From: Psococerastis gibbosa
Taxonomy: Eukaryota > Arthropoda > Insecta > Psocodea > Psocidae
Assembly: GCA_963971405.1 (NCBI GenBank)
Contig: OZ020491.1
Coordinates: 19,462,855 to 19,526,854, forward strand
Length of the DNA stretch: 64,000 nt
Direction of reading: 5' to 3'
Shown one piece after another: positions 38,469 through 50,000 of this stretch. Under the pieces are notes generated by a model. It saw only the letters and a list, made by a program, of their open reading frames with translations. It ran no database searches and was not told the DNA's origin. The translations under genes were made by a program, and so were the position numbers. Position 1 is the stretch's first letter. Each line of letters begins with the position of its first letter.

Positions 38469-38744
38469 GGCGAGGTTTCCACCGACCTCATTCTTGAACG
38501 TGAGCGAGATATTGACGTGGTAGCAGACATTAAGGCGCTGATTCCACCAACGTCAATAGCGACATTAAATGTTTTTTACGTGGCAGCCGACATTTTTAGA
38601 CTGTCTGAAAATGTCTGCTACCACGTCAAAAAACATTTAAAATCACTATTAACGTTGATGGAATCTGCGCCTAAAGACAGTCTAAAAATGTCTGCTACCA
38701 ATATCTCGCTCACGTTCAAAAACAAGGTCGGTGGAAACCCCGCC
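38469..38744. mobile_element. Harbinger-like fold-back MITE H12 (host of nested H13)
   Basis: Ends GGCGAGGTTTCCACCGACCT / complement, with TTA on both sides (38466-38468, 38745-38747). The arms contain GAGCGAGATATTGACGTGG and GTAGCAGACATTAA. Its centre is split by H13. Confidence 0.9.
38534..38671. mobile_element. Harbinger-like MITE H13 nested in H12
   Basis: Ends GGCGCTGATTCCACCAACGT, with TAA duplicated (38531-38533, 38672-38674). Removing H13 and one TAA rejoins H12 as GACATTAAAGACAG, the same centre seen in H8. Confidence 0.92.
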
Positions 38745-38849
38745 TTATTGAATTGAATTTGTCTAGTATGGTATGTTCCCTCCCCAGTCCCCAAGCACAT
38801 TCATAGGAACATTTGTGGTTGGGAATGGTTCATTTGTATCCTGTACTTA

Positions 38850-39015
38850 ATGAGATAGAATTAAATACATTTGATTTGATTCTATTCTATATTTTGATAC
38901 TCCAACACCGATTAACTAGAATTATTGAACTTATTATTTATTTATTATTATATTTTAGGCCAGGGAAAATTGTTATAGGTTGTTATAGGAAGACACCACA
39001 ATAATTGTGTATTTC
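38850..39015 (+). mobile_element. LINE 3'UTR fragment
   Basis: TTTTAGGCCAGGGAAAATTG then TTATAGG and ACAATAATTGTG matches the 3' end at 48955-49010. No coding part left. Confidence 0.6.
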
Positions 39016-39942
39016 TTGGTTTTATGGTACAATACTTGCTCACTTACTGATTTCCTGTACCGCTGAGTGCTCCATCTAATCATGTCGAACATAGTAAACA
39101 ATATCAGCAAAACGGCTGTATCGAAAAACCAATATGTGCACAACAGATAAGAGGCCCACGCATCAGTCATTATTGTACTTACTGACATAGCAAACGCTTG
39201 TTGTACCTAATGTGGCCATTTGTTATTTGCCTCAACACGGGACACCTGGGTTTAGGGCCACTCAACCTGAGGATTTCACCACCCTGGGCAAAAACTCTTC
39301 CAGCGCCCCCTACCTCATTAAAACGAAATGTTGTGAAAGGAAATTGTAAGAAATACGACCAAAGCAGAAGGTGTGAACTCTCAAGGTAGCCTATACTTTA
39401 ATTAACATGGGTAAACACCAATGGTAGAAAATAGACCTCAAAGATAGGACACTTGGTAAATTTTCCTTGTCTTTCGTTCAGCAAACTTTTTGACAACGTT
39501 GGAAGAGTACTTTCTTAAAAGCCATTACAGCATTCCCTCCAGCCGACCATCTGGTTTCTGACAAGGATTTCACAATAGGGGTTTTATTTTTTTGTATAAT
39601 TTTTCGTCGAAATAAGTTAATATTAATCTAATTGTCAGATTTCGAGGATTGATAACATAGCTATGGTTGTTGAAACTTGGAAGTTTACCGCACCTTTCTA
39701 TAACAAACTCTTACTTAATTTCAAGTACACATTTTGGAGGAGGGATTTTTTTAAGTAGACCTAGGCCTAAGTCAAAAGTCAATACTTGTCATTAATGTTA
39801 TAGTACCATAATAATATAGACTATCTCTCATGTAGCGAACAATTAAGAGGAAGCCATATAATACGTCTCATAGGCTACTGAAAGGATTCATCGTCCTAAT
39901 GTCCTCAGCCCCTTTTTATAGTTTTTATCACTCTCTCTGTAG

Positions 39943-40488
39943 CAGTGGTTACCAAACTGTGCACCGCGGTGCCCTAATGGCACAGCGAAAACTCTCTAGG
40001 GGCACCGCGGCACCATGGGACAAATTTAATTCAATTTTAGAAATTAGACTAGGTAAAACATACTGTAAATAAACTATCATTTAAAACTATAGAAGTTTTT
40101 TTCTTTCTTAAAATTGAACAATCTAATTTTCCCGCCAAATGTTATTTGTTAATTTGGCACCCTTGTCGAGTCAAAAACTAAGCACCGGAATAAGCTGAAT
40201 GCTGAAGCCAAATACCGATAACCTGTGTATGAGAAAACAGGCTCACAAATCCCATTAAAATTTGTTTAAAATTAAAGGGTTTTGTCAGTTAAGCCCAAGT
40301 TTATGATATCGAGGTGTTACAAGGTATTTCGAACAGATACGAAAGGGTAGGGTAAGGATAGGTAGGATATGTTCTTATGTAGGCCTACATGTACAATACT
40401 GAATATGCATTTAAGCTATAAGTTCGGGCCATGCTGGGGTCTGGGCACCGCCAATTAAATCGCCTCCAAAAAAGTTTGGGAACCATTG
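39943..40488. mobile_element. hAT-type element
   Basis: 546 bp, left end CAGTGGTTACCAAACTGTG, right end AGTTTGGGAACCATTG. Flanks CTCTGTAG / CTCTATAG form an 8-bp duplication with one change. No transposase frame. Confidence 0.9.
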
Positions 40489-41159
40489 CTCTATAGTATT
40501 GAATTTGGAGCCAGGAGTCGCGAAACGGGGCGGCCCCGGAGCCAATTTTAGCCCCATCATCGAGCCATCAAGCATAGTGGCTCCAGCTTTCAGTTCTTGA
40601 TAAGACCACAATTAAATAGATAATCTAACCAAAAAATGTTGCCTTGAGCAAAAGTGAAACGCTAATTAAAATAATAACAGTCCCGAAAATAATTAAACCC
40701 GTACTTTCCCGGTATTACATCGCCCATCACATATCATTACTCTTTCCATATTGACAATGCCAATTTAGTTGGATCACCCTGAAAAATACAACGGGTCACA
40801 TACCTTTTAAAGCATGCATATTGTGCGGCATTTGTTTATTGCACTAATATTAATGTTAGGCTACCATTTTTTTTAAATCCCACTTCATAAACTTCCTGAC
40901 TAAAATATACTAGCCTACCGGTACCGGACTAAAAAGTGGGGCCTGGCAACAAAATAGAGCCTAATCTGAGTCTGTGCTTTGAATATTCAAACGCACATAA
41001 GTACGTGTCACACCAGTAGCCTGTGCTTAGCTTATCTAGTCGGTATGGAAATATCCAATGATTAGTCTATATTGGGAAAACAAATAAGACACACCTGCCA
41101 ACGAATTGAACAGTTGTATACATACAATAGGTCATTACACAAGCTGCTTCAACATGACT

Positions 41160-41401
41160 CGCTACTCCGGAAGAAAAGGGACACAACTCTAAATCTATCA
41201 ATTTACAGAAATTGAAGTTAAAGTTTTTTTTATAGTGGATTAGGCTACTTGACGGCTCCCGCCAAATGGAAAACGACACTTTTGTACATTAATGCAAAAT
41301 AATTTTTTAAAAAATATTTCAGCGTTATTAAAAATGTATTCTATGCTATTAAGTCAAAATCGGCAATTTTTGAGTTGTGTCTTTATTCTTCCGAAGTAGC
41401 G
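41160..41401. mobile_element. MITE with CGCTACTTCGGAAGAA ends, copy 2
   Basis: Inverted ends CGCTACTCCGGAAGAA / TTCTTCCGAAGTAGCG. The left arm aligns with copy 1 through CTAAATCTATCAATTTAC. 242 bp. Confidence 0.78.
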
Positions 41402-41749
41402 ATGTGCATTCGTGCATTTGGTAGATATTTAGTATCGGCGTGTCATGAACGCAGGCATTTATGACCCATTCACAAATAATGTGCCGTAGGGCCAAGGGCG
41501 GATTTTAGGGAGGGTATTTTCAATTATCATAGCTGATGATGGTCTCCACCACCGAAACAGCTGACACCTATTGAAAATATATATTTGTGGAAATTAGTAT
41601 CGATGTGGTTGCTGACAACGGTCAATTTTCGGCCGATACTGATGAAACGAGCTTAAATACTGTGAAATTTACCCCTTCCAATTAATTTAAACTATGGTTA
41701 AAATGGCATAGAATAATTAACCTTAACCACAAAAAAAACAAATTTCATC

Positions 41750-42290
41750 ATCTGGTTATCATACAATTATTGGCAGCAAACATACGCATGTACTTCGAAG
41801 AGACATTGGCTAGCCAAGGGCCCAACTGTCACTCATATCAGCAAATAATACCATTGAGCTAGCAGCAGTGCGCAGAAGGATCCAAACCACTCTCATTGGA
41901 TGGTCTCAAATGGTTATCATGCAATTGATGGCGCAGCAAACATACGTATGTACTTCGGAGAGACATTGGCTAGCCAAGGGCCCAACTGTCACTCATATCA
42001 GCAAAGAACACCACTGAGCTAGCAGCAGTGCACAGAAAGATCCAAAGCGCTCCCAATGGGTGGTCTCGAAGACTGTCGACAGAAGCCTACCACGACCAAC
42101 AGTCGTCGCAGTCTTCCGTACTACCACTGGACATGACTTACTGGCAGCCCACCTCAACGGAATAGGCAAACTATTTAAAACCTGGAGTAACCGGCGGGCT
42201 CTCTTTGGGACTTCCAAACCATGGATGTTGCCCATCTGTACAGCTGCTCAATCCCTACGGAGGGAAGGCGGACACTGTCACTAGCAGGGG
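41750..42290 (+). mobile_element. LINE 3' fragment with tandem duplication
   Basis: SLPRPTVVAVFRTTTGHDLL then AAHLNGIGK fits the R-x-x-x-FR-x-x-TGH-x-x-L-x-x-HL pattern after LINE RNase H domains. Upstream, a 160-bp unit is repeated twice in tandem (41750-41912, 41911-42070). Inactive. Confidence 0.65.
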
Positions 42291-43334
42291 CATCACTCAC
42301 GGCACACCTTCACTGGTCAGAGCGGCGCCTAGTGGCAGAAATGCCAAGGGTGGGCGTTGGCTAGTAAGTAAGCAATTACCTCTACACCAGCCACTTTTCA
42401 AAAAAAAAAAAAAAATTGTAAAGGCCTTAAATTCTGATTCGAATTTGAGGCATATCGGATTTTTTACCGTAATAGTCTTTAACTACCCACTTGACACCAG
42501 AAATAAAACGTACTGGACATTGGACATATCACACAAAGCCAATTGAAAATACTGGCAATAATTAATAAAACTAGAATACCGTACCTGAACGCCAAAATCA
42601 AGTTGGCCGTACCGACCTATTCAAAAAATAAACTCAGTGCGCCATCGGGAGGGAAAACACCACATCATAGTCCACAGACTATACCCCACAGTTGAAAAGA
42701 GAGAAAAATTAATGCGGGTCAACTATAACAAAGCCACAAACACATGTAGACACAACCTAAGTAACCACCTACGTAATAATGGTTTCCGAACACTGCAAAA
42801 CTGAAGCACACAGCAAAGTTAGGCCAAACTCAGTAGCAGAGGACCTAAGGTGACAATAAGGTTAGGGGGGCATGCTGACCGTAAAACGGGGGATGTTCCT
42901 GCAAGACCGGACGCTGGGGGTGAACTGGAATCGAGGAGAAATACTACTGCGCATACTCAGGCCCGGTCCTACCCCCCTTTCACAAGCACTACTGACGAAA
43001 CCCCAGCCGGAGTAATTTACCCAACTTTCCCACCTAGAGCTGTTGCTTTTGTACGAAATGCGTGCGAAGTGTCTAAGGAAACATACCCGATGAAAAGCAA
43101 CCCACACCACGCTGGTGTAGCAGCAAAAGAGGCCGCCGAGATGATCTAACCTGTGATCGCTGATTAGAGCACAGTCATTAGCACCATATCGGTGAGAAGA
43201 CCCAAGTGGATGGGGTACAGACGTGAAGGACTCCTGAACATCATGCCAGCAGGCCTGTTTGAGAGCACCAATGCCAGGGTGCACCAAGGAAGCCGTACAT
43301 AGAAAACCTTAAGCAAGATGTGAGATGCGGAACC

Positions 43335-43430
43335 TACTTCGAACTAAAGAGAAATGGCCCAGGACAAATATGAATGGGGGAAGATGGATTGGTGCAGTAC
43401 AATCGATAGATTGCGACGTAAGCAGAAGAA
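43335..43430 (+). mobile_element. Probable LINE 3' end
   Basis: EMAQDKYEWGKMDWCS-like tail followed by GCAGAAGAAGAAATA. Resembles the MAxDRxxW terminal motif and the simple-repeat tail of some LINEs. Weak. Confidence 0.4.
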
Positions 43431-43724
43431 GAAATATACCTTGAGAACGCATTGACAGCTGACGCGTTTCGGAATCAATTAACTCAGGGGCACCTCATGG
43501 CTTGAGAACTCTTCACTCCTTGTGCTTGCAGAGATGACACCACCACAGTGCATACATTATTGTTTTCCAAAGCTATATACACAGCGCATCAAATCTGGCT
43601 GCCTGGAATTGCATTTTTAGAACGGTTTGGGCGACGATGTTAATGCTGTACCATAGGTTTTTCTTAATAAATTCTGGCTTAATCGGTCATATTTATGAAG
43701 TCAGCATGCTAATCACAGATGATT

Positions 43725-43980
43725 CCCCACTCAGTGAGACAGCTCGCTACGGAAAATCATCAAAACATGGCCATCTATTCTAATTAACATCGTTGACATC
43801 TTGTTACAGTTGAGAGTAAATTGTAACACGCAACGGCAAGGGATTGGGAAAGGGGTTTCTTCGCCAAAAATGCATCACAGCTCTCTCCGCTGTAAATGTC
43901 AAAGGTGAATGGGGTGGCGGATATGTACGTATCCCCACTCAGTGAGACAGCTCGCTACGGAAAATCATCAAAACATCTTA
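43725..43980. repeat. Direct repeat pair
   Basis: TCCCCACTCAGTGAGACAGC...AAAATCATCAAAACAT occurs at about 43721 and 43931, identical over about 50 bp and 210 bp apart. Origin unknown. Confidence 0.8.
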
Positions 43981-46975
43981 TATGGCCAGCTATTTCGCAG
44001 CCTCATCAATATTTACAGATCCGCTGCAAGGGTTTATGCACTTTTTTAGGCTAGAGTAGTAAATGCATATCATTATGGGATTCAGGGGGGAAGGGGGACA
44101 CGTGCAAAAGTTCGATTAAATCGATTGGTTTTCGCGGGTTTATTTGAAATATAAACATTAAAAGCTAATTCGTTATCTCAAGTTTAAATTCTCCGCACTT
44201 TTTTATACTGTGTAAATTCATCAAAGAAACCCCAATTAAATATCAAGTGGTAACTTGTCAAATCTTTAGGGGGGAAGGGGCGATGGCACCACTCTGGCTA
44301 CGCTCATGCATATCATTCAGCTGTTCTTAGACAATTCTATTAGCTTCTTAATTCAGTGCTTCTATGGGAAATTAGCACAGTGAACGTCTAATACGAATTT
44401 ATTGAACTTGTATTCGCCTCAGCAATGAAAAAATCCCTTTCGGCTCTGGCCGATAAGGTGTAGGGAGATTCCGCAGACCCTGCTTTTCCTCTACGTTACC
44501 TACAACGGCGGATTTTGCCTCCGATTTAGGGGGGAGGGGGGTTCAGCGGGTAGGTTAGTGGATTACAACATTAAAAAACATTATTATTTTTAATTCCCAC
44601 TGTAAACCCATTGTTATCGAGTGTAAGTTCATTTTACTTAGGGGGGGGGGGGGTGGTCCGGACCCTCTGACCCCCCCCCCCGCCCTTGGCTAACTGCGGT
44701 ATATGTGTAATAAAAATAAAAAATACTTCATTATTATCCCCACCACAACATCAACACACAAAACACTCTTGTGTTCCAAACAATGGCGACTATGAACTTT
44801 TACGAAATAAATTATTTTTACTTTGACTGGACGTCATCTTGAAATCGTTGATTTGTCATAAAAAGTGTTGATAATCATTATCGTAGATAATAATTCGGGC
44901 TTTCAGTCAGATTTTAACTCATTCCTCTGCAACTAATATTAATTACTAAGATATGAATTATACAAGGTTTCAATCGGCCGCCATCTTGTAACTAAACAGT
45001 GGATCTAGCTGGTTAACGAACTCGATCAAGACATTTCTATGATCAATTTTTGTGCCAAGTTTCATCAAAATCAGATAATATTTACGGAAGTTGGAGTGTT
45101 TCCTAAAATCGATATATGTGTACATTAACATTTTGAACGGACGGTGGTTTTAGGTTCAGGGGGTCATGAAATGAAAAGTTGTGAAGAAATTTTCCGAAAG
45201 TTGAACATTGGTCGCCATCTCAATAGGTAGATGGATGAATCTCCCTAAAAATTGTTTTCATAATGTGGAAAACATATTTGGTAGGATTTCAGTTCAGAAT
45301 TAATTAGAAACCCGTTACATATACATGTAATAACATATTGAGTGTGACACCTGATAGAAGTGAAACTTTTGTTAGTATTATGGCCTATGGGGAACATTTC
45401 AATTATTCATCAATCATTCTTTAAGGGCAACCACGGAAAATGAGAATGCAAGAAGCGAGAAAGAGCGTCGTCGTCTCACTCTTCTCAGATACCGGAAGGC
45501 AAGCTGAAGCGAGACTAGAGACTCCTAGCAGACAACCACAACACTAAGTTGCCTTCCGACAAACATAATAATAGCACTTCCCATTCTAAAATTATCTTGT
45601 TTACGTTGTTATTATGGTTTAAAATAATGGCCATAGTAGGCACGCTGGTGCATTTTGGCACACCAATAAGTGGATTATTTTTGCTTTATAAAAATCTGAG
45701 AATACTCACTAGCTAGAAGTTGGTCGACAATCACCTGAAACATGCTTATACACTGCTGGGGCAAAAGAGAAGGCCAATCACCCGAAATGGCAACGCCGTA
45801 GCGGAACTTATTTCATGGACGGAAAACCGAAATGTAATTCTTTGTAAGTTTTCAAGTAGCAGGTTATAGATGATCAAGTGGTACCCATAGCTTATGGATA
45901 GTATCTCTTATTTGTCAAAGAACAATACGTTTTCACATGGAAATATAAGTTTTTCTCTCTCGTAGGAGAAAGGCCAGAATGACTGAAACAATGGATGCTT
46001 GCCTAATGGCTTACCATACCACGTATTCCCAGTGATGAGCGTTTTCCATTCTTATCAGATGGTAATGAAGTAGACCGGATTGGCTGCGACCAGGAAATAA
46101 GGTCCCTCAAGAATTAATAGAAGCTGGAATATATGCTCCCTTACTTGCCCTTTTTTTAGGGTTTACTAAATAAAAATGAATAACAAACCATGAGCCATCC
46201 CTTCCAATGCCGCAGGACCTAGATTGTGGGAACCAGTGAGCACACGCTTCCCCCAATTCATAGTCCAGACGAAGAAAAATTTAAAAAAGTAAGGCACTTG
46301 TCCATGTATCAGCGAGTTTGTAGTCAACTTTGTCAGCGTGTCCCGTGATTTTAGCTCCCAGATTCTTGTACTGACTTCTGGTGAGCATAGCAATAGCCAG
46401 TAGCTTAGCATCACTTGTTGCTTTTTTAATCTGTCAGCCAACTAATTTTCCCAAAAAGCCCCGACAAACAATTACAAACAATAAGTACATACCGTTAAAG
46501 GTTCAAATTCTTTATGCACTGCATTTGAGCTGCCGGTATCCAGCTTTCAAGTACCATTCCATTCATTTCAACTCAAGTCTACAACCTACAGATTTCAGTC
46601 ATGTCAAAAAAAATTAAAAAATCAAAATATAAACAATACTTTTAGGGCCTTACATTTAGTTGGAAATAGTTTTTTGGGCCTCAAAACTTTGTGGGTAAAT
46701 TTAAAATTTCCTTTCAAAAAGCAGTAAATTTTGATAAAATATTTTTTATGATTGAATAATTTATTATTATTATTTGTTATAAATTATAGTCAACTTATAG
46801 AATGCATTTTTTTTTAATTATTGATTACCTCTAAAATATTGATTACTCAAAATCACATGACTTCATGATGACAGCTGTGACGTAACTTGTTGACAACAAT
46901 TCAACGTCACATCTGACTGGCTCTATTGCTCTAATTTTGTTCTGAGTGAAGACACAAGGATTTAAATATTTAAAA

Positions 46976-47032
46976 ATGAGTTATCAAAAAATTGTGAATG
47001 GGTTCTTCTTGGGAATCAATGCAGTTATTTCG
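46976..47032 (+). CDS. tetraspanin exon 1
   Basis: Nineteen codons, MSYQKIVNGFFLGINAVIS: a short cytoplasmic N-terminus and the first half of TM1. The donor is TCG|GTAAGA. The ATG follows TTTAAATATTTAAAA and has A at -3, a good start context. Confidence 0.93.
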
Positions 47033-50000
47033 GTAAGATCATCAAATAGGTATTTTTAATTTATTTCTTAGTTTATTTAGGATGGTAAATTATATGAAAC
47101 GCATACGTACTTCTGGGTTGTGATGTAACACTCATTAAATTAAGTTAATTACATTTTGACGTATGGCTATTTGGCTACTAATTATATTGTACTATTTGGT
47201 TGACTTTATTAAGCTGGAGTACAAATGATAATTCCACATTGCTCGATACTAGAGTCCCCTTCACACAAAAAATGCAACTCTGCAACCTAAATATAGACTA
47301 GATATAAACCACCTTCGACTTCTTGGTAAGCCTATTGCATCTAAGTGATGGCCACAGCTGTGGATTGGAACATTCGGAATTACGCTTTCGTCCTGGACTA
47401 CGTACACCCCTATTTTCCTCATCCGCAATTTTTATCGATTTTGTACAGCCTTAATAATAGTAAGGGCCTATGGACAGTGCCTTCTAGGCCTACTACCCTT
47501 ACTTACTTACTAGCCAACGCCCATCCTAGGTAGGTTAGCCATTTGGTGACCCGCTGACTAGTTACTCAAAGGCCTACTATTCTTAGGATAGTACATAGCG
47601 CGAAATGAGTTGATGGTATCGAATCGTCGGCACCCATTGCTAACGTAACGCGCAGAACGCCAAGTACCGGGGGTCCACGTTGCAGCCGGAACAAAAATTG
47701 TCTTTGTGGATGACATTTTTTAATTTTTTAATATTTTGTAGACGTATAGTGGCGACAATATTAATTCCACACTTCTAGTCCACAAAGGTATGAAAATGAC
47801 TAAAAACAAAAGCTTTCGCATCAAATTCAAATTATTACACTAGCCTTAACTTTTTTTAAAATATTAAATAATGTAAATAATGGTTATTGGAGAGGTCAGG
47901 TAAATATAGCCTGATTTGCTGGAGCCTGGAACACATGTTTTTTTAATGTATTTTTCAACTCATTAAACTTTTGTGGATATGGAGCGAGCAATTAATTAAT
48001 TTCATCTAAAGAACTTCATTCATTGTTAACAAAATAAATTTATTTTGAAATTTCTCCCTTAAATTCGTAATCTGATGACAGTAACCTCATCCATTTATTT
48101 CGCCGTGTTAACATTGAGTTTTTTTTTAGTTGATTGGCATTGCTCTGTTCAGCATGGGATGTTACATGTTGACAAGAGCCGACCCTTACCAAAGTTTCTT
48201 CGAGAAATCTTCAGTTTCCTTACCTGCATTTGCCATTATTGTTGGAATGGTACTATCGACTATTTTCATCGTTGGTTTATGCGGTAATGTAAAAAAGAAC
48301 TTCTGTATGACTGTTTCGGTTAGTATACATTTTTTATTTTTTTTTATTAATTGCATGAAACGCAGGCGCCTTGCTACAGGCTCTTGGTACCGCTATGCAC
48401 CTGGGGATTATAATTGCGTGATGCGTAGCGTAATTATAATTGAAATATAGCTAAAAGTCAAAACTGGACGCGGATAAATGATAGACCAAATCACGAAAAT
48501 TGTCAAGGCATATTTTAATTTAATTATAACCATGAAACGGTTTAATATGTTCTTCAACAATTGCCCCAATATTAGGCTTCTCCTCACAGCAGGCTATTCG
48601 CAGAATTTTTAATTTTTTGTCAGGAAGGCCGAGGGCCACATCAAAGAGTAGCGGGCCATAGTTTGGGGATGGCTGACTTAGAGCATACATGCCAACAAAC
48701 CAAATCTTACCAATTTATAGCACCAAAATTGTTTAACGTACTAGATATTTGTCCTGGGTCTCTGTTAATAAATACATTTTCCAAATTTGTCCAGGAATGG
48801 CTGATAAGACGGGAAGAGATGGAATCCTTATTTGAAATAGTAAACTAGACTTAGACTGTTATGTGTTTATGTGTGACTATTACTATCATTATTATATTAT
48901 CATTACTATGCAAGTTTAGTTTGATAGTAGTATGTTAATTTTATTTTTTATTTTAGTTTTAGGGCAGGGAAAATTATTATAGGTCTACGTAGGGCGGCCT
49001 TACAATTGATGTGTTATTGTTATTTCAATGCACGTTTAATAAATAAATTGAAAAAGGAAGGAGTGCGGGAGGGAATGACTAAATCAGATTTCGTTATGTT
49101 GCAGTTCTCTACAGTCATGTCGTTTGTTCTGCTGTTGGTTGTCGGTTGTGCCGCAGCTGCATACCTTCTCGATACTACGATTGATAATGGACGCCTCGAA
49201 AAGGATTTGGACGACTCCCTTACCCGCTACAATGTTAATGGCACTAACGGCACCGATTATATTTTTTGGACTCAACTTCAGGGGATCGTAAGCAGCCAAA
49301 ATTCCTAACATCTATTGGAATATGAGTGTTACATTTTGCGCCATATGAGATTTTTTTGTTCCCTACAACAAGAAAACTCTAAAAAGCAATCAGACACCCC
49401 AGTATTCATTTTTTACACAAAGTCCAATTTCACAGGTGAAATTGATCGTTGTGCCATCAATGTGGCGTCATAAATTAGATGGAACATTTGTAGGAACCAC
49501 TGAAAGTTATGCCGGTTTCAATTACGGCTTATGTACTATATGTTCGATAAATGGCAAGCTACTCAATGGACAGATTTCAATATATTTTCTAAACTAGGAA
49601 TAGTCGTGTATTTCTGACGAAAATAATTTCTCGTTCCACAGCCGCAAAGAATCCAAAGATATGAAAGTGGCCATGAAAAATTCATAAAAAAGCTGTCAAC
49701 TCCCCCTACCAATTTTTGTTATAAAATCTGTTTTTCGTGCTCGGACTGCAGGTAAAATGTAAATTTCCTGCGAAACCATGACTTTTTTGTGAATTTTTCT
49801 TCTGGACACTTTCCACACGTTGGAACAAGCAATTCATTAATCGATGGCATGGTGGTAGCTTGTTTGTACTTGTGCGAGTCTCTACACATCATGCGATCAG
49901 TTACTTGTCGTAACTCAACACAACTATTATGTAAAGAGGCGACTTAAGAAGTTATTCGGATACATTCAATGAATTGTTTGTATTATTATAATCTTTTATA

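Larger units (their letters stand above)
36036..46975. other. Intergenic DNA between rdgB and tetraspanin
   Basis: About 11 kb with no intact gene. It contains a (TA)n run, Harbinger-like MITEs, a hAT element, SINE copies and decayed LINE pieces, listed separately. 43440-46975 holds direct repeats, G-runs and otherwise unassigned sequence. Confidence 0.65.

Noticed and set aside
42850..43287. Open frames of 99 and 141 codons on opposite strands
   Set aside because: No recognisable domain, no splice context, and the region is made of repeat fragments.
45425..45560. Arg/Glu-rich frame resembling Helitron-associated repeats
   Set aside because: Short, interrupted by stops, and without any Rep or helicase motif.
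46166..46441. 91-codon minus-strand frame near the tetraspanin start
   Set aside because: No family resemblance seen and composition is unlike the real exons; it may be a decayed repeat.
48130..48450. Frame running past the tetraspanin exon 2 donor
   Set aside because: It lacks family similarity after CMTVS, where a GT donor occurs.
49006..49104. Upstream extension of the tetraspanin exon 3 frame (start at 49006)
   Set aside because: It reads through intron and LINE 3'UTR. A good TTGCAG acceptor at 49104 and phase 0 fit the family start at TM3.
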